DNA of 64,000 nt, from contig JAHRYN010000002.1 of the NCBI GenBank assembly GCA_020621405.1, positions 857,676 through 921,675 on the forward strand, given 5' to 3'. Shown here one piece after another: positions 9,110 to 17,706 of the stretch. Both the position numbers and the translations under genes were made by a program. Positions within the stretch are counted from its first letter, which is position 1; each line of letters starts with the position of its first letter. Below the pieces are notes generated by a model. That model was given only the letters and a program-made list of their open reading frames with translations, had not been told where the DNA came from and did no database searches. This DNA comes from Betaproteobacteria bacterium. Its GTDB lineage: Bacteria > Pseudomonadota > Gammaproteobacteria > Burkholderiales > Rhodocyclaceae.

Positions 9110-9150
9110 TCGTGCCACCCACACGGCTCAATCAATGTAAGGAATCCGCG

Positions 9151-10449
9151 ATGGATCTCGAAGAGCGCTATCTCGAAATGCTCCAGAAGCTGAATGTCGG
9201 GATCGTCATCCATGCCCCTGACGCACGCGTCGTTTTCAGCAATCGCCGGGCGTCGGAATTGCTGGGCTTTACGGAAGACGAGCTGAAGGGACGAATTTCG
9301 CCGGAGCCGGAGCGCCATTTCGTCGATGAGGACGGCAAAACACTCTCCCCACCCGAATATCCGGCCAGCCGCGTCATTGCCACCGGACTGCCGGTGATGG
9401 ATCAGGTCATGGGCATCGGCCAACCGGGTGAGCCGTCGATCGTCTGGGTCTGGGTCAATGCCTTTCCGGAGTTCGACGACGCTGGCGAACTGCAGCAGGT
9501 CGTCGTGAACTTCCATGACATTTCCCGACGCAAGAGAGCGGAACAGACGCTGCAGGAAAAAGCCACGCAGCTGGAGTTCGTTCTGGAGGGAGCGGATCTG
9601 GGCTTCTGGGACTGGAACATCGAGACCGGCGAAGTTATCCGCAACGAACGATGGGCGACGATGCTCGGTTACAGCCAGGACGAAATCCAGCGAACGACGA
9701 TGCAATGGTCGGATTTCGTGCATCCGGACGACCGGGAACGGGCATGGGATTCGATCTACGCCGTGCTCGAGGGACGCTCGCCCGCCCACAAGCTCGAATA
9801 CCGGATGCTGCACAAGGATGGCGGCATCCGGTGGATACTCGATCAGGCCAACGTGATGACACGTGATGCCGAGGGTTTGGCGACACGCATGTGCGGCATT
9901 CATGCCGACATCACCGACCGGAAGCTGCTTGAGGAAGCACTCACGCTGCAGGCGCAGATCGATTACCTGACCGGCGTATTCAATCGCAGGCACTTCATGG
10001 AACGGGCCGAGATCGAACTGAGCCGCGCCACCCGCTACGGTGGAGACCTCGCGATCCTGATGATGGACATCGACTTCTTCAAGCAGATCAACGATCGTTA
10101 CGGTCACAAGGTGGGTGACAACGTGCTGAAGAAGCTGGCCGAAGTCTGCTTCGTCACCTTGCGCACGGTCGACATCTTCGGTCGTCTGGGCGGCGAGGAA
10201 TTCGCCATCCTGCTGCCGCAAACCGACCGCGCCGCCGCCGCCCAGGTCGCCGAGCGGCTGCGGGAATCCATCGCGCAGGCGAAAGTGCCGCTGGAAGGCG
10301 GCCTGCCGGTGCAATTCACGGTGTCGATCGGCGTCACATCGATATCGTCCAAGGACGACAACATCGACGTCCTGCTCAACATCGCTGACGCGGCCCTCTA
10401 CGACGCCAAGAACTCGGGTCGCAACAAGGTGTGCATTGCTGCCGGCTAG
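9151..10449 (+). CDS. PAS-PAS-GGDEF diguanylate cyclase
   Basis: The 432-residue protein starts at ATG 9151 with GTAAGGA upstream. Two PAS domains occupy about residues 5-125 and 130-260, the second with a PAC segment ending in MCGIHADITDRK. The GGDEF domain, about 265-432, has the active-site loop GGEEF near residue 348. An RxxD sequence (RTVD) lies exactly five residues before it, the usual inhibitory c-di-GMP site, so a feedback-inhibited, active cyclase making c-di-GMP from two GTP is expected. No membrane segment is visible, so it is probably a cytosolic sensor. It may be cotranscribed with the radical SAM gene 41 bases upstream. Confidence 0.93.
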   Translation: MDLEERYLEMLQKLNVGIVIHAPDARVVFSNRRASELLGFTEDELKGRISPEPERHFVDEDGKTLSPPEYPASRVIATGLPVMDQVMGIGQPGEPSIVWVWVNAFPEFDDAGELQQVVVNFHDISRRKRAEQTLQEKATQLEFVLEGADLGFWDWNIETGEVIRNERWATMLGYSQDEIQRTTMQWSDFVHPDDRERAWDSIYAVLEGRSPAHKLEYRMLHKDGGIRWILDQANVMTRDAEGLATRMCGIHADITDRKLLEEALTLQAQIDYLTGVFNRRHFMERAEIELSRATRYGGDLAILMMDIDFFKQINDRYGHKVGDNVLKKLAEVCFVTLRTVDIFGRLGGEEFAILLPQTDRAAAAQVAERLRESIAQAKVPLEGGLPVQFTVSIGVTSISSKDDNIDVLLNIADAALYDAKNSGRNKVCIAAG

Positions 10450-10452
10450 CGA

Positions 10453-10488
10453 AGGTCACCGGCAGGCCTGCCGGTTTGCCCCGTGACC
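10453..10488 (+). terminator. Hairpin after the diguanylate cyclase gene
   Basis: A perfect 18-base palindrome (ACCGGCAGGCCTGCCGGT, 10458-10475) is nested inside outer arms GGTCAC and GTGACC. It lies directly after the stop codon. There is no T-run, so intrinsic termination is uncertain; an RNA 3'-end stabilising structure is the alternative. Confidence 0.4.
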
Positions 10489-10698
10489 TCACGTGGGCAT
10501 CTCTCGTGCCGCACTCCATGACTGCGAACATGGATTTGGCCCGCAGAGAATGCGAAAGCGCCGCCGGGGCAGTTACGGCAGCCTCCTGTCCATGACCACC
10601 GCCGGCCTTGCATCCAGTTGCGGGTCCGGGCGATCGGTGGCAGCGGGGCGCGATTCCGGACCCCAAAACCCCTGTTGGCTGATGGCGCCGGACAGACC

Positions 10699-11382
10699 TC
10701 AGGTCACCGTGCCGAGGCGACGGCGTGCCAGGGCGAGCAGACCCAGGCCGGCCATCATCATCGCGTACGTTTCCGGCTCGGGAACCGGTGCCGTACCCAC
10801 GACAGCGCTGCCACCGACAGCCGTTCCGAAATAGAAGCTCGCCGAGCTGTAGTTCCTGCTGGTGATCGACACCTGACCGGATGACGCGATGTAGTCGTCG
10901 ACCGTGCCGACGTAGTGGATGCCGGAAAAGGTGATCGGACTGGGCAAGGCGCCATTGAAGGCGCCGAAGTTCGTGAAAAAGGAGTCTCCGATGTTCAGGC
11001 TTCCGTATCGGGACACCTTCTGATCGCCGAGAAAGGTCTGGCCAGCCGCGTTCAGGAACGAAAACGACGAACTCCCCGAAACGTCATTGCCCTGACCGGC
11101 ATTCAGCAGCGCCCACACCCACTTCAGACCGGTCACCGTCAGCGTCTGGTCACCGAGAAAATCGATGGTGAGGTCCAGGGTGTCCCCTTCCGCAACATCG
11201 ACGTTGATGCCGCCACTGAACGCCGGTGTGCCTGACCACCCCTGAAACCCTGCAGCGGTCGCCGACTTCGCCGCGGTCAGATCAAGCGTCTGGTTCACGG
11301 TAATCACCGCTGCATGGGACGGTGCGGCCATGACGGCGCCGACGAGCACCGCACATGCTGCCATTCCGGATAACGATTTCAT
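10699..11382 (-). CDS. PEP-CTERM sorting-signal secreted protein
   Basis: The 227-residue protein starts at ATG 11382 with GGAGGAG upstream. An N-terminal signal peptide (about 1-25, ending SHAA) leads into a beta-rich body with many Gly, Ser, Thr and Asp residues. The C-terminus is the canonical exosortase tripartite signal: PVPEPETYAM, a hydrophobic stretch (MMMAGLGLLALA), then ARRR. Known: exosortase EpsH/XrtA cleaves such proteins at the PEP motif for surface or exopolysaccharide association. No exosortase or polysaccharide cluster is in the window. The function of the body is unknown. The gene stands alone, with an inverted repeat in its leader. Confidence 0.9.
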   Translation of the reverse strand: MKSLSGMAACAVLVGAVMAAPSHAAVITVNQTLDLTAAKSATAAGFQGWSGTPAFSGGINVDVAEGDTLDLTIDFLGDQTLTVTGLKWVWALLNAGQGNDVSGSSSFSFLNAAGQTFLGDQKVSRYGSLNIGDSFFTNFGAFNGALPSPITFSGIHYVGTVDDYIASSGQVSITSRNYSSASFYFGTAVGGSAVVGTAPVPEPETYAMMMAGLGLLALARRRLGTVT

Positions 11383-11917
11383 TCGCGAAAACTCCTCCAC
11401 TGGAAACGAATGGCGGACAGTCCGTGCGAGACGGCCCGAAGCGGCGGTCACTCAACCCGTGACCGCCCACGCTGGCACCAGATCAATGACAGCCTCCAGC
11501 CACGCAAATCGTGTGCCGCCACGTCAAACAAGTTGCAATCCAATGAATTCAAAAGATAAAAAACACCTTCTTCTTTCAGCCTGACGGTTAGCGGCAGGCC
11601 GAATGTAAATAATCCTGACAGTTTGTAGGGTTATCGGCATCAATACGCATCCCCGGTCCGCGCCTGCGCCGACGCGTACCGGCGTCGGATCGAGCGCAAT
11701 GCCAGAGGGCAGTCACGGCGTCGCAGAACCGAAACCCCGCCAGACCGGGCGCAACACATGGCTTGGGTCGTGACGCTGCGGCGGAAGCCGGTCCGCCAAG
11801 CAGCCCGTCGCCGGATAAACTGGGCGCATCCGCCGTTCGCCTGACCTGTCCGGAGTGCTGCCGCACATCGTACGAACTGCCGGCCTCCCTGCCGCCGAGC
11901 CGAGGAAACCGTACCGA
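11383..11917. other. Intergenic region, divergent PEP-CTERM / ftsH-type gene
   Basis: These 535 bases carry no gene that I can support. A frame continuing antisense through the ftsH-type gene is a shadow. The stretch 11530-11575 is AT-rich compared with the surroundings and probably holds promoter sequence for the PEP-CTERM gene, but no clear -35/-10 pair was identified. The perfect inverted repeat at 11443-11467 is listed separately. Confidence 0.6.
11443..11467. promoter_or_regulatory. Perfect 9-bp inverted repeat in the PEP-CTERM leader
   Basis: GGCGGTCAC and GTGACCGCC flank a 7-base spacer, ending 61 bases upstream of the PEP-CTERM start. The dyad could be an operator for a dimeric regulator or an RNA hairpin in the 5' leader. 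Which of these applies cannot be told from sequence. Confidence 0.45.
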
Positions 11918-13798
11918 ATGACACCGAACAAAACACCCGTCCCGCCGCCCGCCACGCCGCCGAAGCCGCCGCTCGAATGGAAGCCGGCCAACCTGTGGCT
12001 GCTGCTGTTCGCGCTGGTGGCGCTGTTCTGGCTGCGCGACCTGTGGGTCGCGTCGACCCAGGTGCAGCCGATTCCGTACAGCGAGTTCCTGCAGCACCTG
12101 AAGACCGGCCAGCTGGAATCGGTCACCGTCGGCAGCCAGTTCATCGAAGGCAAGCTGAAGACCGCGCAGGCCGACGGCCGCACGCGGGTGGTCACCACGC
12201 GCGTGGCGCCGGAACTGGCGCGCGAACTGGCCGGCTACGACGTGCGCTTCGAGGGTGTGGTCGAGAACACGCTGCTGCGCGATCTGCTGTCCTGGGTGGT
12301 GCCGGCGCTGCTGCTGCTCGCGGTGTGGAGTTTCATGGCGCGGCGCATGGCGGCCCAGGGCGGACTGGGCGGCATGCTGTCGGTCGGCAAGAGCCGCGCC
12401 CGGCTGCATTCGGAAACCGACATCAAGGTGAGCTTCGACGACGTGGCCGGCGTCGATGAAGCCAAGGCCGAACTGCGCGAGTCGGTCGATTTCCTGAAGA
12501 ACCCTAAGTCCTACGGCCGGCTGGGCGCGCACATGCCCAAGGGCATCCTGCTGGTCGGCCCGCCGGGTACCGGCAAGACGCTGCTGGCGCGCGCGATGGC
12601 GGGCGAGGCGGGCGTGCCCTTCTTCAGCATCACCGGCTCGGAATTCGTCGAAATGTTCGTCGGCGTCGGCGCCGCGCGCGTGCGCGACCTGTTCGAACAG
12701 GCGCGCGCATCGGCGCCCTGCATCATCTTCATCGACGAGCTGGATGCGCTGGGGCGCGCGCGCGGCGCCGGCCCGATGACCGGCGGCCATGACGAGAAGG
12801 AACAGACGCTGAACCAGCTGCTGGCCGAGATGGACGGCTTCGACGCCTCGACCGGCGTGGTCATCCTGGCCGCCACCAACCGGCCCGAGATACTCGACCC
12901 GGCGCTGCTGCGCGCCGGCCGCTTCGACCGCCAGGTGCTGGTGGACCGGCCCGACCGCAAGGGCCGGGCCGACGTGCTGCGCGTGCATCTGAAGAAGGTG
13001 ACGCTGGGCACCGACATCGATCCGGACGCGGTGGCCGCGCTGACGCCCGGCTTTGCCGGCGCCGACCTGGCCAATCTGGTCAACGAGGCCGCGCTGCTGG
13101 CCACGCGGCGCGGCGCCGACGCAGTGGCGATGGCGGACTTCACCGCCGCGGTCGAGCGCATCGTTGCCGGGCTGGAGCACCACCAGCGTGTTCTGGGCGA
13201 GCACGAGCGGCGCACGGTCGCGGTGCACGAGATCGGCCACGCGCTGGTGGCGATGACGCTGCCCGGCACCGACCCGGTGCACAAGATTTCCATCATTCCG
13301 CGCGGCGTGGGCGCACTCGGCTACACGCTGCAGCGGCCGAGCGAGGACCGCTATCTGGCCCGCCGCAGCGAGCTGCGCAACCGGCTGGCGGTGCTGCTCG
13401 GCGGGCGCGCGGCCGAACTGCTGGTGATCGGCGAAGTGTCCACCGGCGCGGCCGACGATCTGGTCAAGGCGAGCGACATCGCGCACGACATGGTGACGCG
13501 CTACGGCATGTCGCCCGAGGTCGGTCAGGTGGTGTACGAGCGCCAGCAGCCGCGCTTTCTCGATCTGCCCGATGCGATGACGCTGGAACGCGGCCTGTCG
13601 GACGACACCGCGCAACGCATCGACGCCGCGATCCGCGCGCTGGTGGACGAGGCGTTCGACCGCGCCACTGCGATACTGGGCGAACGCCGCGCCCTGCTCG
13701 ACGAGTACGCGCAGAAACTGCTGGCGCAGGAATCGCTGAGCGAAGCCGATCTGCAGCCGATGGCCGACCTCGCACGCAAGGGTCCGGTGCCCGATTGA
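11918..13798 (+). CDS. ftsH: FtsH-family membrane AAA+ zinc metalloprotease, paralog type
   Basis: The 626-residue protein starts at ATG 11918 (MTPNKT; GAGGAAACC upstream). Two membrane segments (about 25-45 and 125-145) flank a short periplasmic loop. The AAA domain has GPPGTGKT near residue 214, the Walker [12 protein letters not shown] and the SRH region [21 protein letters not shown]. The zinc protease site is HEIGH near 437; most FtsH have HEAGH. Known: a hexameric protease that extracts and degrades membrane and misfolded proteins using ATP. The Pro-rich N-terminus and absence of the usual rrmJ/folP neighbours suggest a second FtsH, not the essential copy (inference). It is followed by a peptidoglycan pair on the same strand. 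Confidence 0.93.
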   Translation: MTPNKTPVPPPATPPKPPLEWKPANLWLLLFALVALFWLRDLWVASTQVQPIPYSEFLQHLKTGQLESVTVGSQFIEGKLKTAQADGRTRVVTTRVAPELARELAGYDVRFEGVVENTLLRDLLSWVVPALLLLAVWSFMARRMAAQGGLGGMLSVGKSRARLHSETDIKVSFDDVAGVDEAKAELRESVDFLKNPKSYGRLGAHMPKGILLVGPPGTGKTLLARAMAGEAGVPFFSITGSEFVEMFVGVGAARVRDLFEQARASAPCIIFIDELDALGRARGAGPMTGGHDEKEQTLNQLLAEMDGFDASTGVVILAATNRPEILDPALLRAGRFDRQVLVDRPDRKGRADVLRVHLKKVTLGTDIDPDAVAALTPGFAGADLANLVNEAALLATRRGADAVAMADFTAAVERIVAGLEHHQRVLGEHERRTVAVHEIGHALVAMTLPGTDPVHKISIIPRGVGALGYTLQRPSEDRYLARRSELRNRLAVLLGGRAAELLVIGEVSTGAADDLVKASDIAHDMVTRYGMSPEVGQVVYERQQPRFLDLPDAMTLERGLSDDTAQRIDAAIRALVDEAFDRATAILGERRALLDEYAQKLLAQESLSEADLQPMADLARKGPVPD

Positions 13799-13895
13799 CA
13801 CGACCGGCCGCACGCCCGACCACGACCGACGACTTGCCCGCACCCCGGATCTGGATGCCCCGTTTGCCTCGTTTCCCCTTCCTGCTGGTCCCGCA

Positions 13896-15479
13896 ATGCC
13901 GCTGAAGCACTGGCTCGTCCTGCTCGTACTCTGTGGCCTGACACTTGCCGGCCACGCGCAGCCGCCAACCGACAGCCTGTCGTGGTTCGCCGCCGGCCGG
14001 CCGCTGGCCGATGCCTGGCAGGCGGTCGACCTGCTCGCTGCAGCCGACGCCGACGGACTGGTGGCGGACGACTATCAGGCGGCCACACTGCGCCGTGCGC
14101 TGACGCTGACCACGGTCGGACCGGTCACGTCGGCCACGGAGCTGGCGGATGTCGACCGCCGGCTGACCGCCGCCATGCTGCGCTACCTGACCGAGCTGCA
14201 TTCCGGCCGCGTCGATCCGCAGCAGATCCACGAGAACTTCGACCGGCCAGCCAGCCAGTTCGACCCGGCTACCGCGCTGCAGTCGGCGCGGGCCACACAC
14301 CGCCTGCCCGATCTGGCGCAGCAGGCCGCACCCTCGATTCCGCTGTACGCCAGCCTGCGCGGCGCACTGGCGCGCTACCGCGCGCTCGCCGACCATCCGG
14401 CCTGGAGCACGCCGCTGCCGCCACCCGCGAAGCGCAAGCTGGAACCCGGCCAGCCCTGGCCGGGCCTGGGCACGCTGATGGCGAGGCTGGGCGCACTGGG
14501 CGATTTGAGCGATGTGGACAACCGGGCGCCCGGACTGCCGGTACCGGAACGCTACGAGGGCGCACTGGTGGATGCGGTCAGGCGCTTCCAGGAACGCCAC
14601 GGCCTGACGGCGGACGGCGTGATCGGCCGGGACACGCTGGCCAACCTCGACGTCGCGCCCGAAGCGCGCGCGCGCCAGATCGAGGTGACGATGGAACGCC
14701 TGCGCTGGACGCCGCTGCTGCTCGAACCGCGCATGGTCGTCATCAACATTCCGGAATTCGTGCTGCGCGCCTACAACGTGCGCGATGGCCGGCCCGACAT
14801 CGCGACCACGATGAAGGTGATCGTCGGCAAGGCGCTGGACACGCGCACACCGATCTTCGACGAGGACATGCGCTACATCGAATTCAGTCCGTACTGGAAC
14901 GTGCCGCCATCGATCGCCCGCGCCGAGACGGTGCCCAAGCTGCGGCGCGACGCACGCTACTTCGGCCAGCAGGGCTTCGAATTCGTCGCCGGCGACGGCC
15001 GCGTGATCACGGCGCTGTCGCCGGCCAGCCTCGACGCCGTGTTGCGCGGCGCGCTGCGCATCCGCCAGCGCCCGGGACCGCAGAACGCGCTGGGCGACAT
15101 CAAGTTCGTGTTCCCGAACAACGACAACATCTACCTGCACCACACGCCGACGCCGCGCCTGTTCAGCCGCGACCGGCGCGACTTCAGCCACGGCTGCATC
15201 CGTGTCGAGGCGCCGGTGGAGCTGGCCAAGTTCGTGCTGCGCAACGATCCGGACTGGCCCGAGGAACGGATTGTCGAGGCGATGGCCAAAGGCGAGTCAT
15301 CGACGCTGCGCCTGCGCGAACCGGTGCGCGTGCTGATCGCCTACAGCACGGTCATCGCCCGGGGCGACGGCCGCCTGTTCTTCTTCGCCGACCTGTACGG
15401 CCACGACCGGCTGCTCGACGACGCACTGCGCCAGCGGTCGGGCGCGCTTTCCGGCACGCCGGCCAGCGGCGCACAATGA
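13896..15479 (+). CDS. L,D-transpeptidase, YcbB/LdtD type
   Basis: The 527-residue protein has a signal peptide (about 1-22), an N-terminal scaffold and a peptidoglycan-binding segment (YEGALVDAVRRFQERHGLTA, near 220-245). The YkuD catalytic domain, about 275-450, includes YLHHTPTPRLF and SHGCIRVE with the nucleophilic Cys near 433. Known: these periplasmic enzymes form 3-3 cross-links in peptidoglycan, an alternative to penicillin-sensitive transpeptidases. A YcbK-like gene follows 39 bases later, the same pairing as ycbB-ycbK in E. coli. The ATG lacks a strong ribosome site; the signal peptide supports it. Confidence 0.92.
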   Translation: MPLKHWLVLLVLCGLTLAGHAQPPTDSLSWFAAGRPLADAWQAVDLLAAADADGLVADDYQAATLRRALTLTTVGPVTSATELADVDRRLTAAMLRYLTELHSGRVDPQQIHENFDRPASQFDPATALQSARATHRLPDLAQQAAPSIPLYASLRGALARYRALADHPAWSTPLPPPAKRKLEPGQPWPGLGTLMARLGALGDLSDVDNRAPGLPVPERYEGALVDAVRRFQERHGLTADGVIGRDTLANLDVAPEARARQIEVTMERLRWTPLLLEPRMVVINIPEFVLRAYNVRDGRPDIATTMKVIVGKALDTRTPIFDEDMRYIEFSPYWNVPPSIARAETVPKLRRDARYFGQQGFEFVAGDGRVITALSPASLDAVLRGALRIRQRPGPQNALGDIKFVFPNNDNIYLHHTPTPRLFSRDRRDFSHGCIRVEAPVELAKFVLRNDPDWPEERIVEAMAKGESSTLRLREPVRVLIAYSTVIARGDGRLFFFADLYGHDRLLDDALRQRSGALSGTPASGAQ

Positions 15480-15518
15480 AACCCATACTGAGGCATCCGC
15501 CCCGATTTCCCGCCGACC

Positions 15519-16076
15519 ATGCCGAAACACGCCCATGACACCCGCCGCGGCTTCCTGCGCCACGCCAGCCGGCTGATGCTGGCCGGCGCCTCGCTGCCAC
15601 TGGGCCGCAATGCGCTGGCCGCGCTGCCCGACGCGCGCACGCTGGCGTTCGACCACACGCATACCGGCGAACGCATTGCACTGATCTATGCAGTCGACGG
15701 CCGCTATGTGCCGGACGCGCTGGACGCCTTCAACCATCTGCTGCGCGATCACTATTCGGGCGAAGTCGGCATGATCGATCCGCAGCTGTTCGACCTGCTG
15801 TTCCGGCTGCAGCGGCAGCTCGGCTGCACCGACGCCTTCCAGGTCATTTCCGGCTATCGCTGCCCGGCCACCAACGCCATGCTGCAAGCGACCCGCAGCG
15901 GCGGCGTGGCCCGGCGCAGCCTGCACATGGACGGCCGGGCCATCGACATCCGTATGGCCGGCGTGCCCTTGACAGGGCTGCGCGACGCCGCGCTGTCGCT
16001 CGGCCTCGGCGGCGTCGGTTTCTACCCGCGCGAACAGTTCGTGCACGTCGATACCGGCCGCGTGCGCAGCTGGTGA
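15519..16076 (+). CDS. YcbK/DUF882 family Tat-exported M15-type murein peptidase
   Basis: The 185-residue protein begins with a twin-arginine type signal (TRRGFLRHASRLMLAG), so it probably reaches the periplasm folded. The mature part has the M15A/DUF882 features FQVISGYRCPATN, SLHMDGRAIDIR and FVHVDTG, which supply the His, Asp and His of a zinc site as in MepA/YcbK-type amidases. It follows the L,D-transpeptidase closely, so cutting or trimming peptidoglycan cross-links is the likely job. The exact bond cleaved is not known for this subgroup. Confidence 0.9.
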   Translation: MPKHAHDTRRGFLRHASRLMLAGASLPLGRNALAALPDARTLAFDHTHTGERIALIYAVDGRYVPDALDAFNHLLRDHYSGEVGMIDPQLFDLLFRLQRQLGCTDAFQVISGYRCPATNAMLQATRSGGVARRSLHMDGRAIDIRMAGVPLTGLRDAALSLGLGGVGFYPREQFVHVDTGRVRSW

Positions 16077-16149
16077 ACCTGGCGCTCCGGCCGCGGTCGA
16101 TCGACGGTGGCTGACCGCTTCGGCGCTGCACCTCACCAGGAACCGCTCC

Positions 16150-17706
16150 TTGCCCGCAACACAAGCACCGTCCCGTCCGGTCGCCGCCATGGCCGGCATC
16201 TCCGTCGTCATGGTGCTGATCGCCCTCGACCAGACGGTGGTGGGCACGGCGCTGCCGCGCATGGTGGCCGAGCTGCAGGGCTTCGGTCTCTATCCCTGGG
16301 TCGCCGCCGCCTACCTGCTGTGCAACGCCATTCTGATTCCGGTGACCGGCCGGCTGGGTGATCTGCACGGTCGCAAGCCCTTCCTGCTGGCCGCCATCAC
16401 GCTGTTCACACTGGCCTCGGCACTGTGCGGCATGGCCGGCAGCATGCCGCAGCTGGTACTGGCGCGCGGACTGCAGGGCATCGGCGGCGGCATGCTGGTC
16501 GGCTCGGCCTTCGCCTCGGTCAGCGACCTGTTCCCGGACACACTGGAGCGGGTGCGCTGGCAGGTGATGCTGTCGGCCGCCTTCGGCGTCGCCTCGGCGC
16601 TCGGACCGGTGCTCGGCGGCTGGATGACCGAGCATGTCGGCTGGCGCAGCGTGTTCTACATCAACCTGCCGGTCGGTCTGATCGCGCTGCCGGTCGTCTG
16701 GCGCTGGCTGCCGCACGTGGTGCATGCGGAAAGGAGCGACGGCAGATCGCTCGACTGGCTGGGCGTGCTGCTGCTGACGCTGGCCATCGGCTCGCTGCTG
16801 ATCACCACCGAATTCGGCGAGCGCCTCGGTTTCACCAGCACCGCCTTCGCCGGTCTGGTGGCGGCATCGCTGCTGCTCGGCTGGCTGTTCGTGCGGCACC
16901 AGCGGCACACCGCGGCGCCCATCATCCCGCCGCAGCTGTTCGCCGACCCGACGATGCGCCGCCTGGGCCTGCTGGCCGCACTCACCGGCATGATGATGTT
17001 CGTGCTGCTGTTCTACGCACCGCTGCTGCTGCAGGGCGGCTTCTCGCTGTCGCCGAAGGAGGCCGGTCTGCTGGTGACGCCCATCCTGGTCAGCATCACT
17101 GTCGGCAGCGTGATCAACGGACGGCTGATTTCCCGCGTGGCACGGCCCGAGCGGCTGTTCTCGCGCGGCGTGCTGCTGCTGATCGCCGGTCTGGCCCTGC
17201 TGTGCAGCGTGTCCGCCGGTACGCCGCGGCCGCTGCTGCTGGCGATCTTCACGCTGTGCGGCCTGAGCTTCGGCTTCCAGCTGCCCAACCTGACGCTGCA
17301 GACGCAGTCGGCCGTCGGCAAGGGCGACCAGGGCGCGGCGTCGGCGCTGATCCAGACACTGCGCACGCTGGGCAGCATGTTCGGCGCCAGCCTGGCCGGC
17401 GTGGTGGTCAGTCTGGGCTTCGGCCGCAGCACCGGCCGTACGCTGGACGCTGCGGGCATACGCGACGCCCGCGTGTGGCAGCTTTTCGACAGCCCCCAGG
17501 TGCTGCTGCGCAGCGCCGACCAGGACACGCTGGCCGGGCTCGGCCACAGCCTCGGCTTCGATGCCGCCAGTCTGCTGACGCAGGCCCGGCTCGGCCTGAT
17601 CGGCGGCATACGCGAGGCGCTGGCGGGCTGCCTGCTGCTGGCGGTGATCAGCTATCTTGTCAGCCGCCGCCTGCCACCCTTCATCCATCGCCGGACCCAT
17701 CCATGA
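16150..17706 (+). CDS. DHA2-family MFS exporter (14 TM), coupled to ArsA
   Basis: The 518-residue protein starts at TTG 16150, supported by AGGA 6 bases upstream; ATG 16189 would remove 13 residues. Drug:H+ antiporter 2 features are LDQTVVGTALPRM in TM1, GRLGDLHGRKP in the first loop, and the antiporter motif ALGPVLGGW in TM5, with about 14 hydrophobic segments. Relatives (EmrB, QacA) expel drugs. The stop overlaps the ATG of arsA (ATGA), so the two are translated together. That link makes an arsenical or another anion a plausible cargo, though this is inference only. No membrane-fusion partner (EmrA type) is adjacent. Confidence 0.87.
   Translation: MPATQAPSRPVAAMAGISVVMVLIALDQTVVGTALPRMVAELQGFGLYPWVAAAYLLCNAILIPVTGRLGDLHGRKPFLLAAITLFTLASALCGMAGSMPQLVLARGLQGIGGGMLVGSAFASVSDLFPDTLERVRWQVMLSAAFGVASALGPVLGGWMTEHVGWRSVFYINLPVGLIALPVVWRWLPHVVHAERSDGRSLDWLGVLLLTLAIGSLLITTEFGERLGFTSTAFAGLVAASLLLGWLFVRHQRHTAAPIIPPQLFADPTMRRLGLLAALTGMMMFVLLFYAPLLLQGGFSLSPKEAGLLVTPILVSITVGSVINGRLISRVARPERLFSRGVLLLIAGLALLCSVSAGTPRPLLLAIFTLCGLSFGFQLPNLTLQTQSAVGKGDQGAASALIQTLRTLGSMFGASLAGVVVSLGFGRSTGRTLDAAGIRDARVWQLFDSPQVLLRSADQDTLAGLGHSLGFDAASLLTQARLGLIGGIREALAGCLLLAVISYLVSRRLPPFIHRRTHP

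Noticed and set aside
8266-9150. Diguanylate cyclase extended upstream into the radical SAM gene
   Set aside because: The extra residues are shadow text of the radical SAM gene; ATG 9151 has a good ribosome site and begins the PAS domain.
11588-13843. A 751-codon minus frame opposite the ftsH-type gene
   Set aside because: Composition is His/Arg/Gln-rich shadow text; the plus frame has intact AAA and zinc protease motifs.
16425-17702. ArsA extended by over 400 N-terminal residues
   Set aside because: The extension is the MFS gene read in the wrong frame; the family start at MTLTLLTDPTRHLFFTGKGG is at 17703.
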